Assembly: GCA_028287895.1 (NCBI GenBank)
Contig: JAQBOV010000005.1
Coordinates: forward strand, 62,001 to 126,000
Direction of reading: 5' to 3'
Origin: Mucilaginibacter sp.
Lineage (GTDB): Bacteria; Bacteroidota; Bacteroidia; Sphingobacteriales; Sphingobacteriaceae
DNA length: 64,000 nt
This document shows, piece after piece, positions 8,855-17,862 of this stretch (position 1 is its first letter; every line of letters begins with the position of its first letter). A program made the translations under genes and the position numbers. The notes beneath the pieces were generated by a model. That model was not told the DNA's origin and did not search any database. It saw only the letters and a program-made list of their open reading frames with translations.

Positions 8855-10288
8855 TTATTTGGTATGAAGTTTAATCCAGCTGCAAATTATATTCATTGCC
8901 ACCGGCGAGATGGTTTGATCGATTTTTTCGTATTCCGACACATCTCCCGTTTCCGCAGTTTGCAACAAATGGTTCATGCCGGGTAACTCCCTGACCTCGA
9001 AATGCTTGTTCCCGCTTTTGGTCAGGATTTCCTTGATCGCCTCTAAATTGCTTTTGGCATCAACCTGCATGTCCTTTGCCCCATTGACCGCTAATACACT
9101 GCAGGAAACCTTACTTAAATCTTTTTCAGGGTCATAAATGATAAAGAAACGCATCCATGGCATCTCATACAGCCTATCATAAAACGTAAACAGGTCTTGT
9201 CCGATGATAGAACGATCATGTACGGCTAAAGCATCCAATGTTGTTTCAGGTTGCCCCTTTTTCCAGGAATCAAAAACAGGTGTTATTTTTTGATGCAAAA
9301 CATCCGTGTTTGCCGCAGATGAAAACAAATCGAATATTTCCCTGCTCAGGTTAATAAAGGCGCCAACTGCAATGCTGTCAATGCCCGACTTTTTAAGCGA
9401 ATATCCAAGCTGCCCGGCGATGGTGCGACCTCCACCTACAATCGGCCCGGCCCAAAGCACTACAAAACTGACATCTTTACTCCTGGCAGCGACCATTGGC
9501 GCAATAATGCCGCCTTCGCTATGCCCTATTAAACCAAGGTGTTTTTTATCCACATCTGTGCGGGTTTTTAAATAATTCAGGCTTGCTTCGATATCGTAGG
9601 AAAAATCGGCGCTGGTGGCACTATTGATATCTTTACCTAACGAGCTTTTACCTGCTCCCCTGTCATCAACCCTAAAAACGGCTATGCCGTTTTTAGTCAG
9701 GTAATCAGCCAACACCCAATAGAGCTTATGTCCCATTATTGTTCCGTCCCTGTCCTGGGTACCACTGCCGCTGATGATAATGACCGCCGGGTATTTGCCA
9801 TCACCGTTAGGCCTGGTAAACGTGGCCCCGTAATGCAAACTTTTATCGGCATTATCATATTCTACCTCCTCGCTTACATAGTTAAAGGGTGGTTTCGGCG
9901 TCTGCGAACGGACCGGGTCCTTTGCTATATCGGCAGCATTAACCCGCTTCATTTCCAGTGGCAGATGGGCAAGCCCTTGTTTGTATATACCGGTTAACCT
10001 GTCCTTACCATCCCATAAAGTCTTGTACAATCCATTGATCACGGCCATCTCAATAACCACAGTATCCTTTATCTTGTATGTTTTGCTGCAGATTATCCCG
10101 AATGCTTTCTGATCGGGGCTATCAAACGTGGAGGTATAACCGGTATCCGATGTTTTCTTAATATTAAAAACCAGATGAAGGTTGGCGCCTCCGGCATTGA
10201 TTAAACCTAACCAGCTGCCTGCAATATCCTGAGCGCTGATCTGATTGATAAATAACAGCATAAAACCCGCGATAAATAATTTCTTCAT
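8855..10288 (-). CDS. Secreted alpha/beta-hydrolase (dienelactone hydrolase/peptidase-S9-like)
   Basis: A signal peptide (MKKLFIAGFMLLFINQISA) opens a 477-residue protein. Residues ~20-120 form a beta-rich front domain common in Bacteroidota esterases. The hydrolase core has the oxyanion region ISGSGTQDRDG, the nucleophile elbow GHSEGG (near residue 255), an acid Asp in NGAKDMQVD and the His in GMNHLLQ. A periplasmic esterase or thioesterase role is inference. The gene lies between DUF72 (43 bp upstream) and beta-lactamase (17 bp downstream) on the same strand. Confidence 0.85.
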   Translation of the reverse strand: MKKLFIAGFMLLFINQISAQDIAGSWLGLINAGGANLHLVFNIKKTSDTGYTSTFDSPDQKAFGIICSKTYKIKDTVVIEMAVINGLYKTLWDGKDRLTGIYKQGLAHLPLEMKRVNAADIAKDPVRSQTPKPPFNYVSEEVEYDNADKSLHYGATFTRPNGDGKYPAVIIISGSGTQDRDGTIMGHKLYWVLADYLTKNGIAVFRVDDRGAGKSSLGKDINSATSADFSYDIEASLNYLKTRTDVDKKHLGLIGHSEGGIIAPMVAARSKDVSFVVLWAGPIVGGGRTIAGQLGYSLKKSGIDSIAVGAFINLSREIFDLFSSAANTDVLHQKITPVFDSWKKGQPETTLDALAVHDRSIIGQDLFTFYDRLYEMPWMRFFIIYDPEKDLSKVSCSVLAVNGAKDMQVDAKSNLEAIKEILTKSGNKHFEVRELPGMNHLLQTAETGDVSEYEKIDQTISPVAMNIICSWIKLHTK

Positions 10289-10331
10289 AAGTTTTGATTA
10301 AGCGGATGAATGTTTTTTTTGGGAGCTTTTT

Positions 10332-11249
10332 CTAATCAAAGAATCCCTTGTCCCTGTCAATAAACCGGGGCCGGTGCAGTTGTAGATCAAGCGCTTTATT
10401 CAATTTTTCCACCACATAATCGCATAACTCCGGCGAATAGCGCTCATCATGCTGGTGCATAAAAAACCAGGCGGATTGCAGTCCTTTTTCTTTCCATTCC
10501 TTAATGCGTTCCACCCATTGGTCAACCCGGGTATAATCAGTTTTATCCAAACTATTACCTACAAAGCGGATAAAGGCGTGCGGGGTGGGAAGGTTCATAT
10601 GTACACAGTCGCGGCGGCCGGATGCATCAGTGATCACTGCACCGATATTCAGCTCACGCAGCATATCGAATAAAGCCTCGCTGTATTCTTTTACTGCAAA
10701 CCAATCCTTATGCCGCACTTCCAGGAAAACGGGAACATCCGTTGGCAGATGTTCGAGGTAGGTCTTCAGTTCAGGAAAACTTTTCGGCGTATAATTATCG
10801 CCTACCTGTAAAAACAACGGGCCTAACTGATCGCCGAAGGCCATAATGCCTTTATAGTATTGTGTGGTCAACTCTTCAGCATTTTTGAGCCGGCGGATAT
10901 GACTGATCGTTTGCGAAAATTTAGGACAAAACTTAAAATTGGGGTTAGCCGCTGCTCTTGCTTTCCATTTGCCTATAGTTTCAGGGCCATAAACCTGGTA
11001 AAAAGTGGCGTTCAATTCTATGCAGTCGAAATGCTTTACATATTCATCCAGAAAATCACCTTCCTTGGTTTTGGGCGGATAGATCTTACCCAGCCATTCT
11101 TTTCTTCCCCACTTGGCGCAGCCTACATGCACCTGCAAGTTCCCCTTACCTTTTGCAGCTTGCAATGTTTTTATAGTTAGCTCCGGGTCTGCAGGGAGGG
11201 CAAAGTCTATTGTAGTTAAGTCCTCGTGGGTTACGCGTCCAAATTCCAT
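10332..11249 (-). CDS. DUF72 family protein (YecE-like)
   Basis: A 305-residue TIM-barrel-like protein of the DUF72/YecE family: an opening HVGCAKWGRKEWLGKIYP, the FDCIELNATFYQ signature, and later motifs LFLQVGDNY, FLEVRHKDWF and MHQHDERYSPELC. Family members are widespread but have no settled enzymatic function; some are near genes for nucleic-acid or sugar metabolism. The start at 11249 gives a short leader before the family core. It is the first gene of a minus-strand run with the hydrolase and the beta-lactamase. Confidence 0.85.
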   Translation of the reverse strand: MEFGRVTHEDLTTIDFALPADPELTIKTLQAAKGKGNLQVHVGCAKWGRKEWLGKIYPPKTKEGDFLDEYVKHFDCIELNATFYQVYGPETIGKWKARAAANPNFKFCPKFSQTISHIRRLKNAEELTTQYYKGIMAFGDQLGPLFLQVGDNYTPKSFPELKTYLEHLPTDVPVFLEVRHKDWFAVKEYSEALFDMLRELNIGAVITDASGRRDCVHMNLPTPHAFIRFVGNSLDKTDYTRVDQWVERIKEWKEKGLQSAWFFMHQHDERYSPELCDYVVEKLNKALDLQLHRPRFIDRDKGFFD

Positions 11250-11313
11250 AGGTCGGCAATTTGAAGCAAGTTAACATCTCCCAAAGGAATCAGCAATTTA
11301 TTTTCAAATTAAG

Positions 11314-11345
11314 TTTGACATTTTTCAAATAAACATTTATACTTG
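11314..11345 (+). promoter_or_regulatory. Promoter of the MarR-GNAT gene (TTTG / TATACTTG)
   Basis: TTTG at 11314-11317 is followed after 20 bp by TATACTTG at 11338-11345, one mismatch from the -7 consensus TAnnTTTG. Spacing fits the Bacteroidota -33/-7 layout. The -7 box runs into the palindrome at 11343-11362. Confidence 0.6.
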
Positions 11346-11362
11346 CGTAAGTGCTTACGTAA
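11343..11362. promoter_or_regulatory. Palindromic operator overlapping the -7 box of the MarR-GNAT gene
   Basis: CGTAAG (11346-11351) and CTTACG (11354-11359) are exact inverted arms around TG, with two more matching pairs outside. Its size and place, on the promoter of a MarR-type gene, are those of an autoregulatory operator. The binding protein is inference. Confidence 0.6.
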
Positions 11363-11366
11363 ATAT

Positions 11367-12326
11367 ATGATCATGGATTTCTACAATAGAGTGGGCAAAA
11401 AAGCGATCGGATCAAGGCTTCGCGGATTGAGTGATATGATCACCAATGGCGCGGCAGAAGTTTACCAGCTATACGGTGTTGATCTGCAACCCCGCTGGTG
11501 GCCGGTGTTTTATATCCTGACAGAAAGTGAGGAAAATTCGATCACCGCTATTGCGCGCCAGATCGGGCAAACGCATGCCGCTGTCAGCCAGGTAGTGCGC
11601 CAAATGGTAAAGAATGGGTTCGTAAGTGAACGCAGGAACAAAGATGATCAGCGCAAAAATTTTGTGTCGCTTACTGAAAAAGGAAAGAGCGCCGCGGTGA
11701 AACTCGGGCAGCAGCATCAGGATGTCTCCGCTGCTATTGATAAAGCCTTTAGTGAAAGTCAGTATGACCTGTGGAAAGCTATTGAGGAATGGGAATACCT
11801 GCTGGAGCAAAAAAGCCTGCTGCGCCGGGTAGAGGAAGAGAAGAAAAAACGCGAAGGAGATAAAGTGACGATAATCGACTATACCCCGGAACATAAAGAT
11901 AATTTTAAGCGGTTAAACGAGGAATGGATAACCCAATATTTTGAAATGGAGGAATCGGACCATAAAGCGCTTGATCATCCCCAAGAATATATCATTAATA
12001 ATGGCGGGCATATTTTTATTGCACTTTATGATGGTCAGGCCGTGGGAGCCTGCGCGCTGATTAAAATGGATGATAAAAAGTTTGAGATGGCAAAAATGGC
12101 CGTATCGCCCAATGCACAAGGCAAAAGCATTGGCACTTTGCTTGGCGTGGCTTGTATCGAAAAGGCAAAGGAATTAGGCGCTGATACTGTGTTCTTGGAA
12201 AGCAATACCAAACTAAAACCCGCTATCAGTCTGTATCGAAAATTAGGGTTTAAAAAAATAACAGGGCCACCCTCGCCTTATGAAAGGGCTAATATTCAGA
12301 TGGAGTTGAAACTAAAAAATGATTGA
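11367..12326 (+). CDS. MarR-type regulator fused to GNAT acetyltransferase
   Basis: Residues ~1-150 are a MarR winged helix (recognition region ITAIARQIGQTHAAVSQVVRQMVKNGFV, wing RNKDDQRKNFVSLTEKGK). Residues ~165-320 are a GNAT domain with motif A (KMAVSPNAQGKSIGTLLGVACIEKA) and the end SNTKLKPAISLYRKLGFKK. The two-domain layout is a known family of helix-turn-helix/acetyltransferase fusions. I prefer the ATG at 11367 (or 11373); the frame is open further up from a TTG at 11343 but that would place coding sequence over the promoter and operator. What it acetylates, and the signal it senses, are unknown. Confidence 0.87.
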   Translation: MIMDFYNRVGKKAIGSRLRGLSDMITNGAAEVYQLYGVDLQPRWWPVFYILTESEENSITAIARQIGQTHAAVSQVVRQMVKNGFVSERRNKDDQRKNFVSLTEKGKSAAVKLGQQHQDVSAAIDKAFSESQYDLWKAIEEWEYLLEQKSLLRRVEEEKKKREGDKVTIIDYTPEHKDNFKRLNEEWITQYFEMEESDHKALDHPQEYIINNGGHIFIALYDGQAVGACALIKMDDKKFEMAKMAVSPNAQGKSIGTLLGVACIEKAKELGADTVFLESNTKLKPAISLYRKLGFKKITGPPSPYERANIQMELKLKND

Positions 12327-12340
12327 TCATTGATTTTTTG

Positions 12341-13969
12341 CTACACCAGCAAATCCTTCTTAAACTTAGGTGCATCCCTTTTTTTCGATGCCTGCTCATA
12401 GGCATATCCCAGTTTAATAATGCCTGCCTCATCATAAGCCGTGCTCACAAATGAAAGCCCGACAGGCAATTCATTCCATGCCCCCATAGGTACGGTGATA
12501 TGCGGATAACCTGCCATAGCGGCCGGACCTGAAAACGAGAACCCGTTATCATAATCCCCATTCACCAGGTCGATGCAGCATGCAAAGCCGTTGGTTGGTG
12601 CCGCAATGGCAGCCAGCTTATTATCTTTTAATATTTTATCAATGGCATTGCGGGTAATTTCAGTCGTGTTTTTTACAGCGTCAAGGTATTCTTTAGTGTT
12701 AAGATCACCCTTTTTATCGGCCAGTTCAAGCGTTTCCTGCTTAAAGTACGGCATCGCTTTGGCTTCGTTCTTTTTATTGAATTCTATTACATCGGCCAAT
12801 GTCTTCATTTTTGAATTGGCTTTGCCCAGGTACTGATTCACGCCATCTTTAAACTCATACAACAATACCGTAAATTCATCATGAGCGGCTTTCTTTATCT
12901 CTTTGTTTAATTCTATTTCGACAACGGTAGCGCCTTTACTTTTCAAAAGGGTAATAGCATCCCGGAATAATTTATCCATACCGGAGCTCACCTTCAGCCC
13001 ATCCTTTTCAACCCCAATGCGTTTGCCGTGCAAACCATTTGCATCTAAAAATTTGGTGTAGTCTGGCTGTATCTTCCCTTTAGCAGCAAGCGTATATTTA
13101 TCTTGCGGGTCCTGACCTGCAAGTGCACCAAGGAGTATGGCCGCATCCTTTACAGTACGTGCCATAGGCCCTGCGGTATCCTGCGTTTTTGATATCGGAA
13201 TAATACCCGACCGACTCCATAAACCCACCGTTGGTTTGATACCAACCAACCCGTTAATAGAGGAAGGGGAAACAATTGACCCGTCAGTTTCAGTACCTAT
13301 GGCGACAGCACAAAGATTAGCAGCCGCTGCAGCGCCTGATCCCGCGCTTGATCCGCTTGGATTGCGGTCTAAAATATACGGACATTTGGTTTGCCCGCCC
13401 CTGCTGCTCCAGGCGCTGGTAGAGTGTGTTGACCTGAAATTGGCCCATTCACTCAGATTGGTTTTACCCAATAATACGGCCCCGGCTTCACGCAGTTTTT
13501 GGATAATAAAGGCATCCTGCTTAGCGATATTACCCTCTAAGGCTAATGCTCCGGCAGTGGTCATCATTTTATCGCCGGTGTCAATATTGTCTTTTATCAG
13601 AACAGGAATGCCATGCAGCGGACCGCGCACTTTACCGTTGGCACGTTCTTTATCCATGGCCCCGGCGATATTTAAGGCATCTGGATTTAATTGTATTACT
13701 GCATTGAGCCTGGGCCCGGCCTTGTCAATCGCATCGATACGTTTCAAGTACAGTTCGGTTATCGACCGCGAAGTATATTCTCCGGCCTGCATTTTTTGCT
13801 GCAGTATAGTGATGGTAACCTCGTTTAGCTCAAACTGGTCAACGTTTTCATAACCCGATGTCTGCTGCTCTTTGTTCCCACCCGAAAACAAATTACATGA
13901 TGCGCTTACTAATGTAGTTGCTGCCAGTCCGGCTACCGAACCTGCCTTTAAAAAACCTCTTCTTTGCAT
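12341..13969 (-). CDS. Amidase-signature enzyme with Tat-type lipoprotein signal
   Basis: The N-terminus reads MQRRGFLKAG, a twin-arginine motif (RRxFLK), and then a lipobox-like SASC at residues ~22-25, so the protein may be folded before export and lipid-anchored. The body is a typical amidase signature enzyme (542 aa): catalytic Lys in PVLIKDN, the Gly/Ser-rich GSSAGSGAAAAANL loop with one catalytic Ser, and the cis-Ser segment ETDGSIVSPSS. The triad is complete. The substrate class (amides, aryl-amides, acyl-amides) cannot be told. Both flanks are separate transcription units: the gene converges with the MarR-GNAT gene. Confidence 0.88.
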   Translation of the reverse strand: MQRRGFLKAGSVAGLAATTLVSASCNLFSGGNKEQQTSGYENVDQFELNEVTITILQQKMQAGEYTSRSITELYLKRIDAIDKAGPRLNAVIQLNPDALNIAGAMDKERANGKVRGPLHGIPVLIKDNIDTGDKMMTTAGALALEGNIAKQDAFIIQKLREAGAVLLGKTNLSEWANFRSTHSTSAWSSRGGQTKCPYILDRNPSGSSAGSGAAAAANLCAVAIGTETDGSIVSPSSINGLVGIKPTVGLWSRSGIIPISKTQDTAGPMARTVKDAAILLGALAGQDPQDKYTLAAKGKIQPDYTKFLDANGLHGKRIGVEKDGLKVSSGMDKLFRDAITLLKSKGATVVEIELNKEIKKAAHDEFTVLLYEFKDGVNQYLGKANSKMKTLADVIEFNKKNEAKAMPYFKQETLELADKKGDLNTKEYLDAVKNTTEITRNAIDKILKDNKLAAIAAPTNGFACCIDLVNGDYDNGFSFSGPAAMAGYPHITVPMGAWNELPVGLSFVSTAYDEAGIIKLGYAYEQASKKRDAPKFKKDLLV

Positions 13970-14149
13970 AATGTTTAATTGGATAAAGCCAGCGACAAGT
14001 AACGGAATTTTAAAGAATAATCAAAGCCTGGCGGCAACCTCTTTCCAAAGGAAGCCGCACCCTAGTCCGCTCCAAAAGAGCGGGCTTAAAAGCATGGGCA
14101 TAAAAAAATCAAAAATGGAATAGTCTCCTCTGCTGCCGGGACGCTGAGA

Positions 14150-14821
14150 TTAGCTTATTACGGGATTCTCCGCATAAGCTTTCCACAACTCGTCGAGTGT
14201 TTTCCCTGTTGCCGCTTTCCAGCTGTTATCTGTAAAAGTATGCAGGCGTAATTGGGTATTAAAGTCCTTTACTATGCCGGACTTTGTTGTCGCTTCAACC
14301 CAAACCAGAAAACGTGCAGTGATGCGGTAGCTATTTTCATAATTTTGGGTTGGCTTGTATGCAGACAGTGCCCATTTGGCGGCTTCATTGTTCACTCCGA
14401 ATTTGTAACGTGCATAATCGGCTATACCTTCTGTAAGCCATCCGGGACCGGTGCTTTGGCCATAATCCTGCACAATATGCATCACCTCATGGGTAACTAC
14501 ATCAATATCTTCCGGGTGTTTGTGCATCCAGGCAGCGCTGATAGTTACCTTGCCATTGGCAGTTTCTGCAACACCTTGGTAAGTGGTGTCAATAACCATT
14601 ATTACTTCTTTCAGCGTTTTCTTATTATAAGTTTTGGCAAGTTGCGGGTATACTGTATAAAAAGTATTGACTAATCGTTGCTGTTCAGCTTTATCAAACT
14701 TTGCGTCATCATTAATAAAAGTGAGCTTATAACCCCTTTGATTATAAACGGTTGTTTGCTGAGCACTTGCTGAAAGGGTAAATAATAAGCAAGCCAGTGA
14801 CAAAAAGAAATAGTTTTTCAT
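14150..14821 (-). CDS. Secreted basic secretory protein (BSP) family putative metallopeptidase
   Basis: A signal peptide (residues 1-20, ending SASA) precedes a 200-residue domain with the zincin-like stretch HEVMHIVQDYG, then GPGWLTEGIADYARYKFG. The HExxH and the downstream Glu in TEGIADY match gluzincin-type zinc binding and are the mark of plant basic secretory proteins and their bacterial relatives. Family members are presumed peptidases, sometimes linked to defence in plants; enzyme activity here is inference. Length, 223 aa, is normal. The gene stands alone on the minus strand. Confidence 0.82.
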   Translation of the reverse strand: MKNYFFLSLACLLFTLSASAQQTTVYNQRGYKLTFINDDAKFDKAEQQRLVNTFYTVYPQLAKTYNKKTLKEVIMVIDTTYQGVAETANGKVTISAAWMHKHPEDIDVVTHEVMHIVQDYGQSTGPGWLTEGIADYARYKFGVNNEAAKWALSAYKPTQNYENSYRITARFLVWVEATTKSGIVKDFNTQLRLHTFTDNSWKAATGKTLDELWKAYAENPVIS

Positions 14822-14921
14822 AAATTAAATAATTTGCCGCAAATATAAATTCTCAACTCAAATCAAATTGTAAAATTGCTATATACAATAGGCGCCCTGC
14901 TCCTACTTGCCGAAAAACATT

Positions 14922-14929
14922 TACTTTTG
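14922..14929 (+). promoter_or_regulatory. Putative -7 box (TACTTTTG) of argE
   Basis: An exact TAnnTTTG match 23 bp before the argE ATG. No clear -33 TTTG at the usual distance. Confidence 0.45.
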
Positions 14930-14952
14930 CAGCCGGGTTTTTCCCTTTATCT

Positions 14953-16017
14953 ATGACCGAAATAAATACTTTATACCTGCAGGCCGCCGAACTGTTACGG
15001 CAGCTGATCGCCATACCTTCTTTTAGCAGGGAAGAAAGTCTGACTGCCGACCTGATCGAAAAATTTTTGACTGACAAGAGCGTTAAAACCTACCGTAAGC
15101 TGAATAACATATGGGCGTGGAACAAATATTTCGATGCCTCCAAACCTACTATATTACTCAACTCGCACCATGATACGGTAAGGCCCAACACAGGCTATAC
15201 CCGTGACCCATATGATGCTAAAATAGATAATGGCAAACTTTACGGTCTTGGCAGTAATGATGCCGGAGGCTGTTTGGTATCGCTTATTCATACCTTCCTG
15301 TATTTTTACGACCGGCAGGGATTGAAATATAACTTCTGTTTGGCCACGACCGCCGAAGAAGAAATATCAGGCGTAAACGGCCTCGAACTGATCATCCCTG
15401 ATTTGGGGCACCTTGATTTTGGCATTGTGGGCGAACCTACACTAATGCAATTGGCAATAGCTGAACGCGGCTTGATGGTGCTGGATTGTGTAGCCCATGG
15501 CAAGGCCGGTCATGCTGCACGCGAGGAAGGCGAAAATGCCATTTACAATGCGCTTCCAGATATTGAGTGGTTCCGTACGTATCGTTTCCCAAAAGAATCG
15601 GAAGTTTTTGGGCCGATAAAAATGTCAGTAACCATTATCAATGCCGGTTCGCAGCACAATGTGGTGTCTGCAAGCTGCACCTTTACGGTCGATGTACGTG
15701 TAACCGATGCTTACCGCAACGAGGAGGTATTAGAGATTATTCGTCAGCATGTGAAATGTGATGTAACGCCAAGATCTATCAGGCTAAAACCGTCAAAAAT
15801 CGATAAAAACCACCCTATCGTTCAGGCTGGTATTAAACTAGGGCGAAGCACTTATGGTTCACCCACCACTTCTGATCAGTCGCTGCTGGATATTCCCTCA
15901 TTAAAAGTAGGCCCGGGCGATTCGGCACGTTCGCATACTGCCGATGAGTTTGTTTATCTAGATGAGATCAGAGAAGGGATTGAGCTGTATATTAAAATGC
16001 TGGAAAGCGTTGTTTAG
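14953..16017 (+). CDS. argE: M20 family acetylornithine deacetylase-like enzyme
   Basis: A 354-residue M20 metallopeptidase-fold deacylase. The first metal motif LNSHHDTVRP gives His and Asp; GSNDAGG supplies the bridging Asp region; TAEEEISG contains the catalytic and metal Glu pair; GEPT and the late SDQSLLD/GPGDSARSHTADEFV provide the remaining ligands (His in SHTADEF). Bacteroidota ArgE proteins have this sequence style, and argH lies 0.5 kb downstream, so removal of the N-acyl group of ornithine in arginine biosynthesis is the best call. Whether the natural substrate is N-acetyl- or N-succinyl-ornithine cannot be read from sequence. Confidence 0.85.
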   Translation: MTEINTLYLQAAELLRQLIAIPSFSREESLTADLIEKFLTDKSVKTYRKLNNIWAWNKYFDASKPTILLNSHHDTVRPNTGYTRDPYDAKIDNGKLYGLGSNDAGGCLVSLIHTFLYFYDRQGLKYNFCLATTAEEEISGVNGLELIIPDLGHLDFGIVGEPTLMQLAIAERGLMVLDCVAHGKAGHAAREEGENAIYNALPDIEWFRTYRFPKESEVFGPIKMSVTIINAGSQHNVVSASCTFTVDVRVTDAYRNEEVLEIIRQHVKCDVTPRSIRLKPSKIDKNHPIVQAGIKLGRSTYGSPTTSDQSLLDIPSLKVGPGDSARSHTADEFVYLDEIREGIELYIKMLESVV

Positions 16018-16077
16018 TTAGTCCCAAGGACCCAAAGCCGGAAAGTCCGAAAGAAAATTTGTTTAACTTACAGCGAT

Positions 16078-16257
16078 ATGCCGGAGTTAAATTTAACGCC
16101 ATTCCCTGAATTAATTACACCCCGGTTGTTTCTGCGTGAACTTCGCACGGAAGACGCCGAAGAGATATTTCTACTCCGTTCAGATGAAAAGGTAGTTCGG
16201 CTGGCGCAAATTGCCGGGCTGCTTGCAGGGCCCAGTCAAAAGCTGATTACGGGATAA
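16078..16257 (+). pseudogene. GNAT acetyltransferase remnant (N-terminal ~40 residues)
   Basis: The ATG at 16078 opens a frame of 59 codons. Its first part (FPELITPRLFLRELRTEDAE) is the textbook start of a RimJ/RimL-like GNAT protein; the likeness ends around DEKV and the frame stops at 16255. The remaining ~130 residues of the family are missing. Too short to fold as an acetyltransferase. Confidence 0.7.
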
Positions 16258-16273
16258 ATTAAAGACAGTATAA

Positions 16274-16421
16274 GAAGAACTGGATGAAACGCTATTACTT
16301 ATGGAGTTAGCTGCCGGAATTAAATTCCGACATAAAAGAAAAAATCATGCCTATTTATAAGCAAGGGAACGAACTTCTTTCTATAATTGCTGAGGCAATA
16401 AATACTTTGCCTGGAAAGTGA
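16274..16421 (+). pseudogene. Four-helix-bundle (S23/23S-IVP-like) protein remnant, frameshifted
   Basis: One frame reads EELDETLLLMELAAGIKF, and after a single-base shift near 16330 the next frame reads IMPIYKQGNELLSIIAEAIN before a stop at 16419. Together they match the C-terminal half of the small four-helix-bundle proteins often encoded in 23S rRNA insertions or scattered in Bacteroidota genomes. A stop codon (TAA) lies directly before the first fragment. It follows the GNAT remnant, giving two unrelated gene ends side by side. Confidence 0.65.
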
Positions 16422-16482
16422 ATTGATATATGATTTTCAGATGTCCGAATTGTGATTTTTCATTCGACAAGAAACAAATCTA

Positions 16483-16508
16483 AAATCGTAAATCGTAAAT
16501 CGTAAATC
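16483..16508 (+). repeat. Tandem heptamer AAATCGT (3.7 copies) before argH
   Basis: Units at 16483, 16490 and 16497 are identical, with a partial fourth; the array ends 3 bp before the argH start codon. It may affect translation initiation, or be a copy-number-variable tract. Confidence 0.8.
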
Positions 16509-16511
16509 AGA

Positions 16512-17846
16512 ATGAGTAAAATCTGGCAAAAATCAGTTACCGTAAATGAACTCGTAGAAACCTTTACTATCGGCCGCGACCGTGAGTTTGACGAGCAAAT
16601 GGCCGCCTTTGATGTTTTGGGTTCGCTTGCTCATACCCGCATGCTGCAAAGTATTGGCTTGATGGATGCGAATGACCTTGAACGGGTGCAAAGGGAGTTA
16701 AAAGCCATTTATCGCGATATAGAAGCAGGTAATTTCAGCATCGCTGAGGGTGTGGAGGATGTGCATTCGCAGGTTGAACTGCTGCTTACCCAACGAATTG
16801 GCGATGCCGGCAAAAAGATTCACAGCGGCCGTTCGCGTAACGACCAGGTATTGGTAGACCTTAAACTGTTTTTCAGGAGCCAGTTGGAGGAGGTAGTGCA
16901 GGAAACGGAAATATTGTTTCGGCTGCTGATCGCCCTTAGCGGGAAACATAAAGATGTATTGCTGCCCGGCTATACCCATTTACAGGTGGCTATGCCATCC
17001 TCATTCGGTTTGTGGTTTGGCGCCTATGCCGAAAGCCTGGTTGATGACCTGGAAGTGGTTTTAGCAGCCTATAAGATCACCAACAAAAACCCTTTGGGTT
17101 CAGCTGCCGGATATGGCTCATCATTTCCTTTAAACCGGACACTAACTACCGAACTGCTTGGCTTCGACAGCCTGAACTATAACGTGGTTTATGCCCAAAT
17201 GGGTCGCGGAAAAACGGAAAGGATCATTGCACAAGCCATCTCGAATATCGCTGCAACACTGGCCAAAATGGCCATGGACCAGGCTTTATACCTGAGCCAG
17301 AACTTCGCCTTTGTAAGCTATCCGGATACATTAACGACAGGCAGCAGCATTATGCCGCATAAAAAGAACCCCGATGTATGGGAAATTATGCGTGGTAAAT
17401 GTAACCGCCTGCAGGCGCTGCCAGGTGACATAGCTATGATGACTGCCAACCTGCCATCCGGCTATCACCGTGAATTGCAGTTGTTAAAGGAATTATTGTT
17501 CCCCGCTTTTGCAGATCTTAAAAATTGCCTGCACATGGCTACTTTCATGCTGCAGCATATCGAAGTAAAAACAGATATCCTGGACGATCCAAAATATGCT
17601 TATTTATTCAGTGTAGAAGAAGTCAACCGTCTTGTTTTAAGCGGAACGCCTTTCCGCGATGCTTATAAACAGGTGGGCTTGGCCATTGAGCAGGGTAACT
17701 TCGACCCGGATAAAAAAGTGCATCATACCCACGAGGGCAGTATCGGCAATTTGGGTACTGAGCAGATCAAGGCATCAATGGATAATTTGCTTGGTAATTT
17801 TAATTTTGAAAAAGTAGAAAAAGCAATAAGTAATCTGATCAAATAA
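16512..17846 (+). CDS. argH: Argininosuccinate lyase
   Basis: A 444-residue member of the fumarase/aspartase superfamily. The family signature GSSIMPHKKNPD is present (residues ~278-289), with the HSGRSRNDQV region near residue 98 and GYTHLQVAMPSS near residue 155. It cleaves argininosuccinate to arginine and fumarate in the cytosol, the last step of arginine biosynthesis. Together with the argE-like gene upstream it marks an arginine cluster; the gene debris between the two suggests an older, tighter arrangement was broken. The start follows a tandem repeat closely and there is no strong Shine-Dalgarno, as is usual in this phylum. Confidence 0.97.
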   Translation: MSKIWQKSVTVNELVETFTIGRDREFDEQMAAFDVLGSLAHTRMLQSIGLMDANDLERVQRELKAIYRDIEAGNFSIAEGVEDVHSQVELLLTQRIGDAGKKIHSGRSRNDQVLVDLKLFFRSQLEEVVQETEILFRLLIALSGKHKDVLLPGYTHLQVAMPSSFGLWFGAYAESLVDDLEVVLAAYKITNKNPLGSAAGYGSSFPLNRTLTTELLGFDSLNYNVVYAQMGRGKTERIIAQAISNIAATLAKMAMDQALYLSQNFAFVSYPDTLTTGSSIMPHKKNPDVWEIMRGKCNRLQALPGDIAMMTANLPSGYHRELQLLKELLFPAFADLKNCLHMATFMLQHIEVKTDILDDPKYAYLFSVEEVNRLVLSGTPFRDAYKQVGLAIEQGNFDPDKKVHHTHEGSIGNLGTEQIKASMDNLLGNFNFEKVEKAISNLIK

Positions 17847-17862
17847 TCAGTGGAATCCAATT

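Noticed and set aside
14064-14087. Hairpin AGTCCGCTC ... GAGCGGGCT downstream of the amidase start
   Set aside because: It lies upstream of a minus-strand gene and has no T-run; it is probably a decayed repeat fragment rather than a terminator.
16483-16508. Heptamer array considered as a CRISPR
   Set aside because: Units are seven bases with no spacers; it is a simple tandem repeat.
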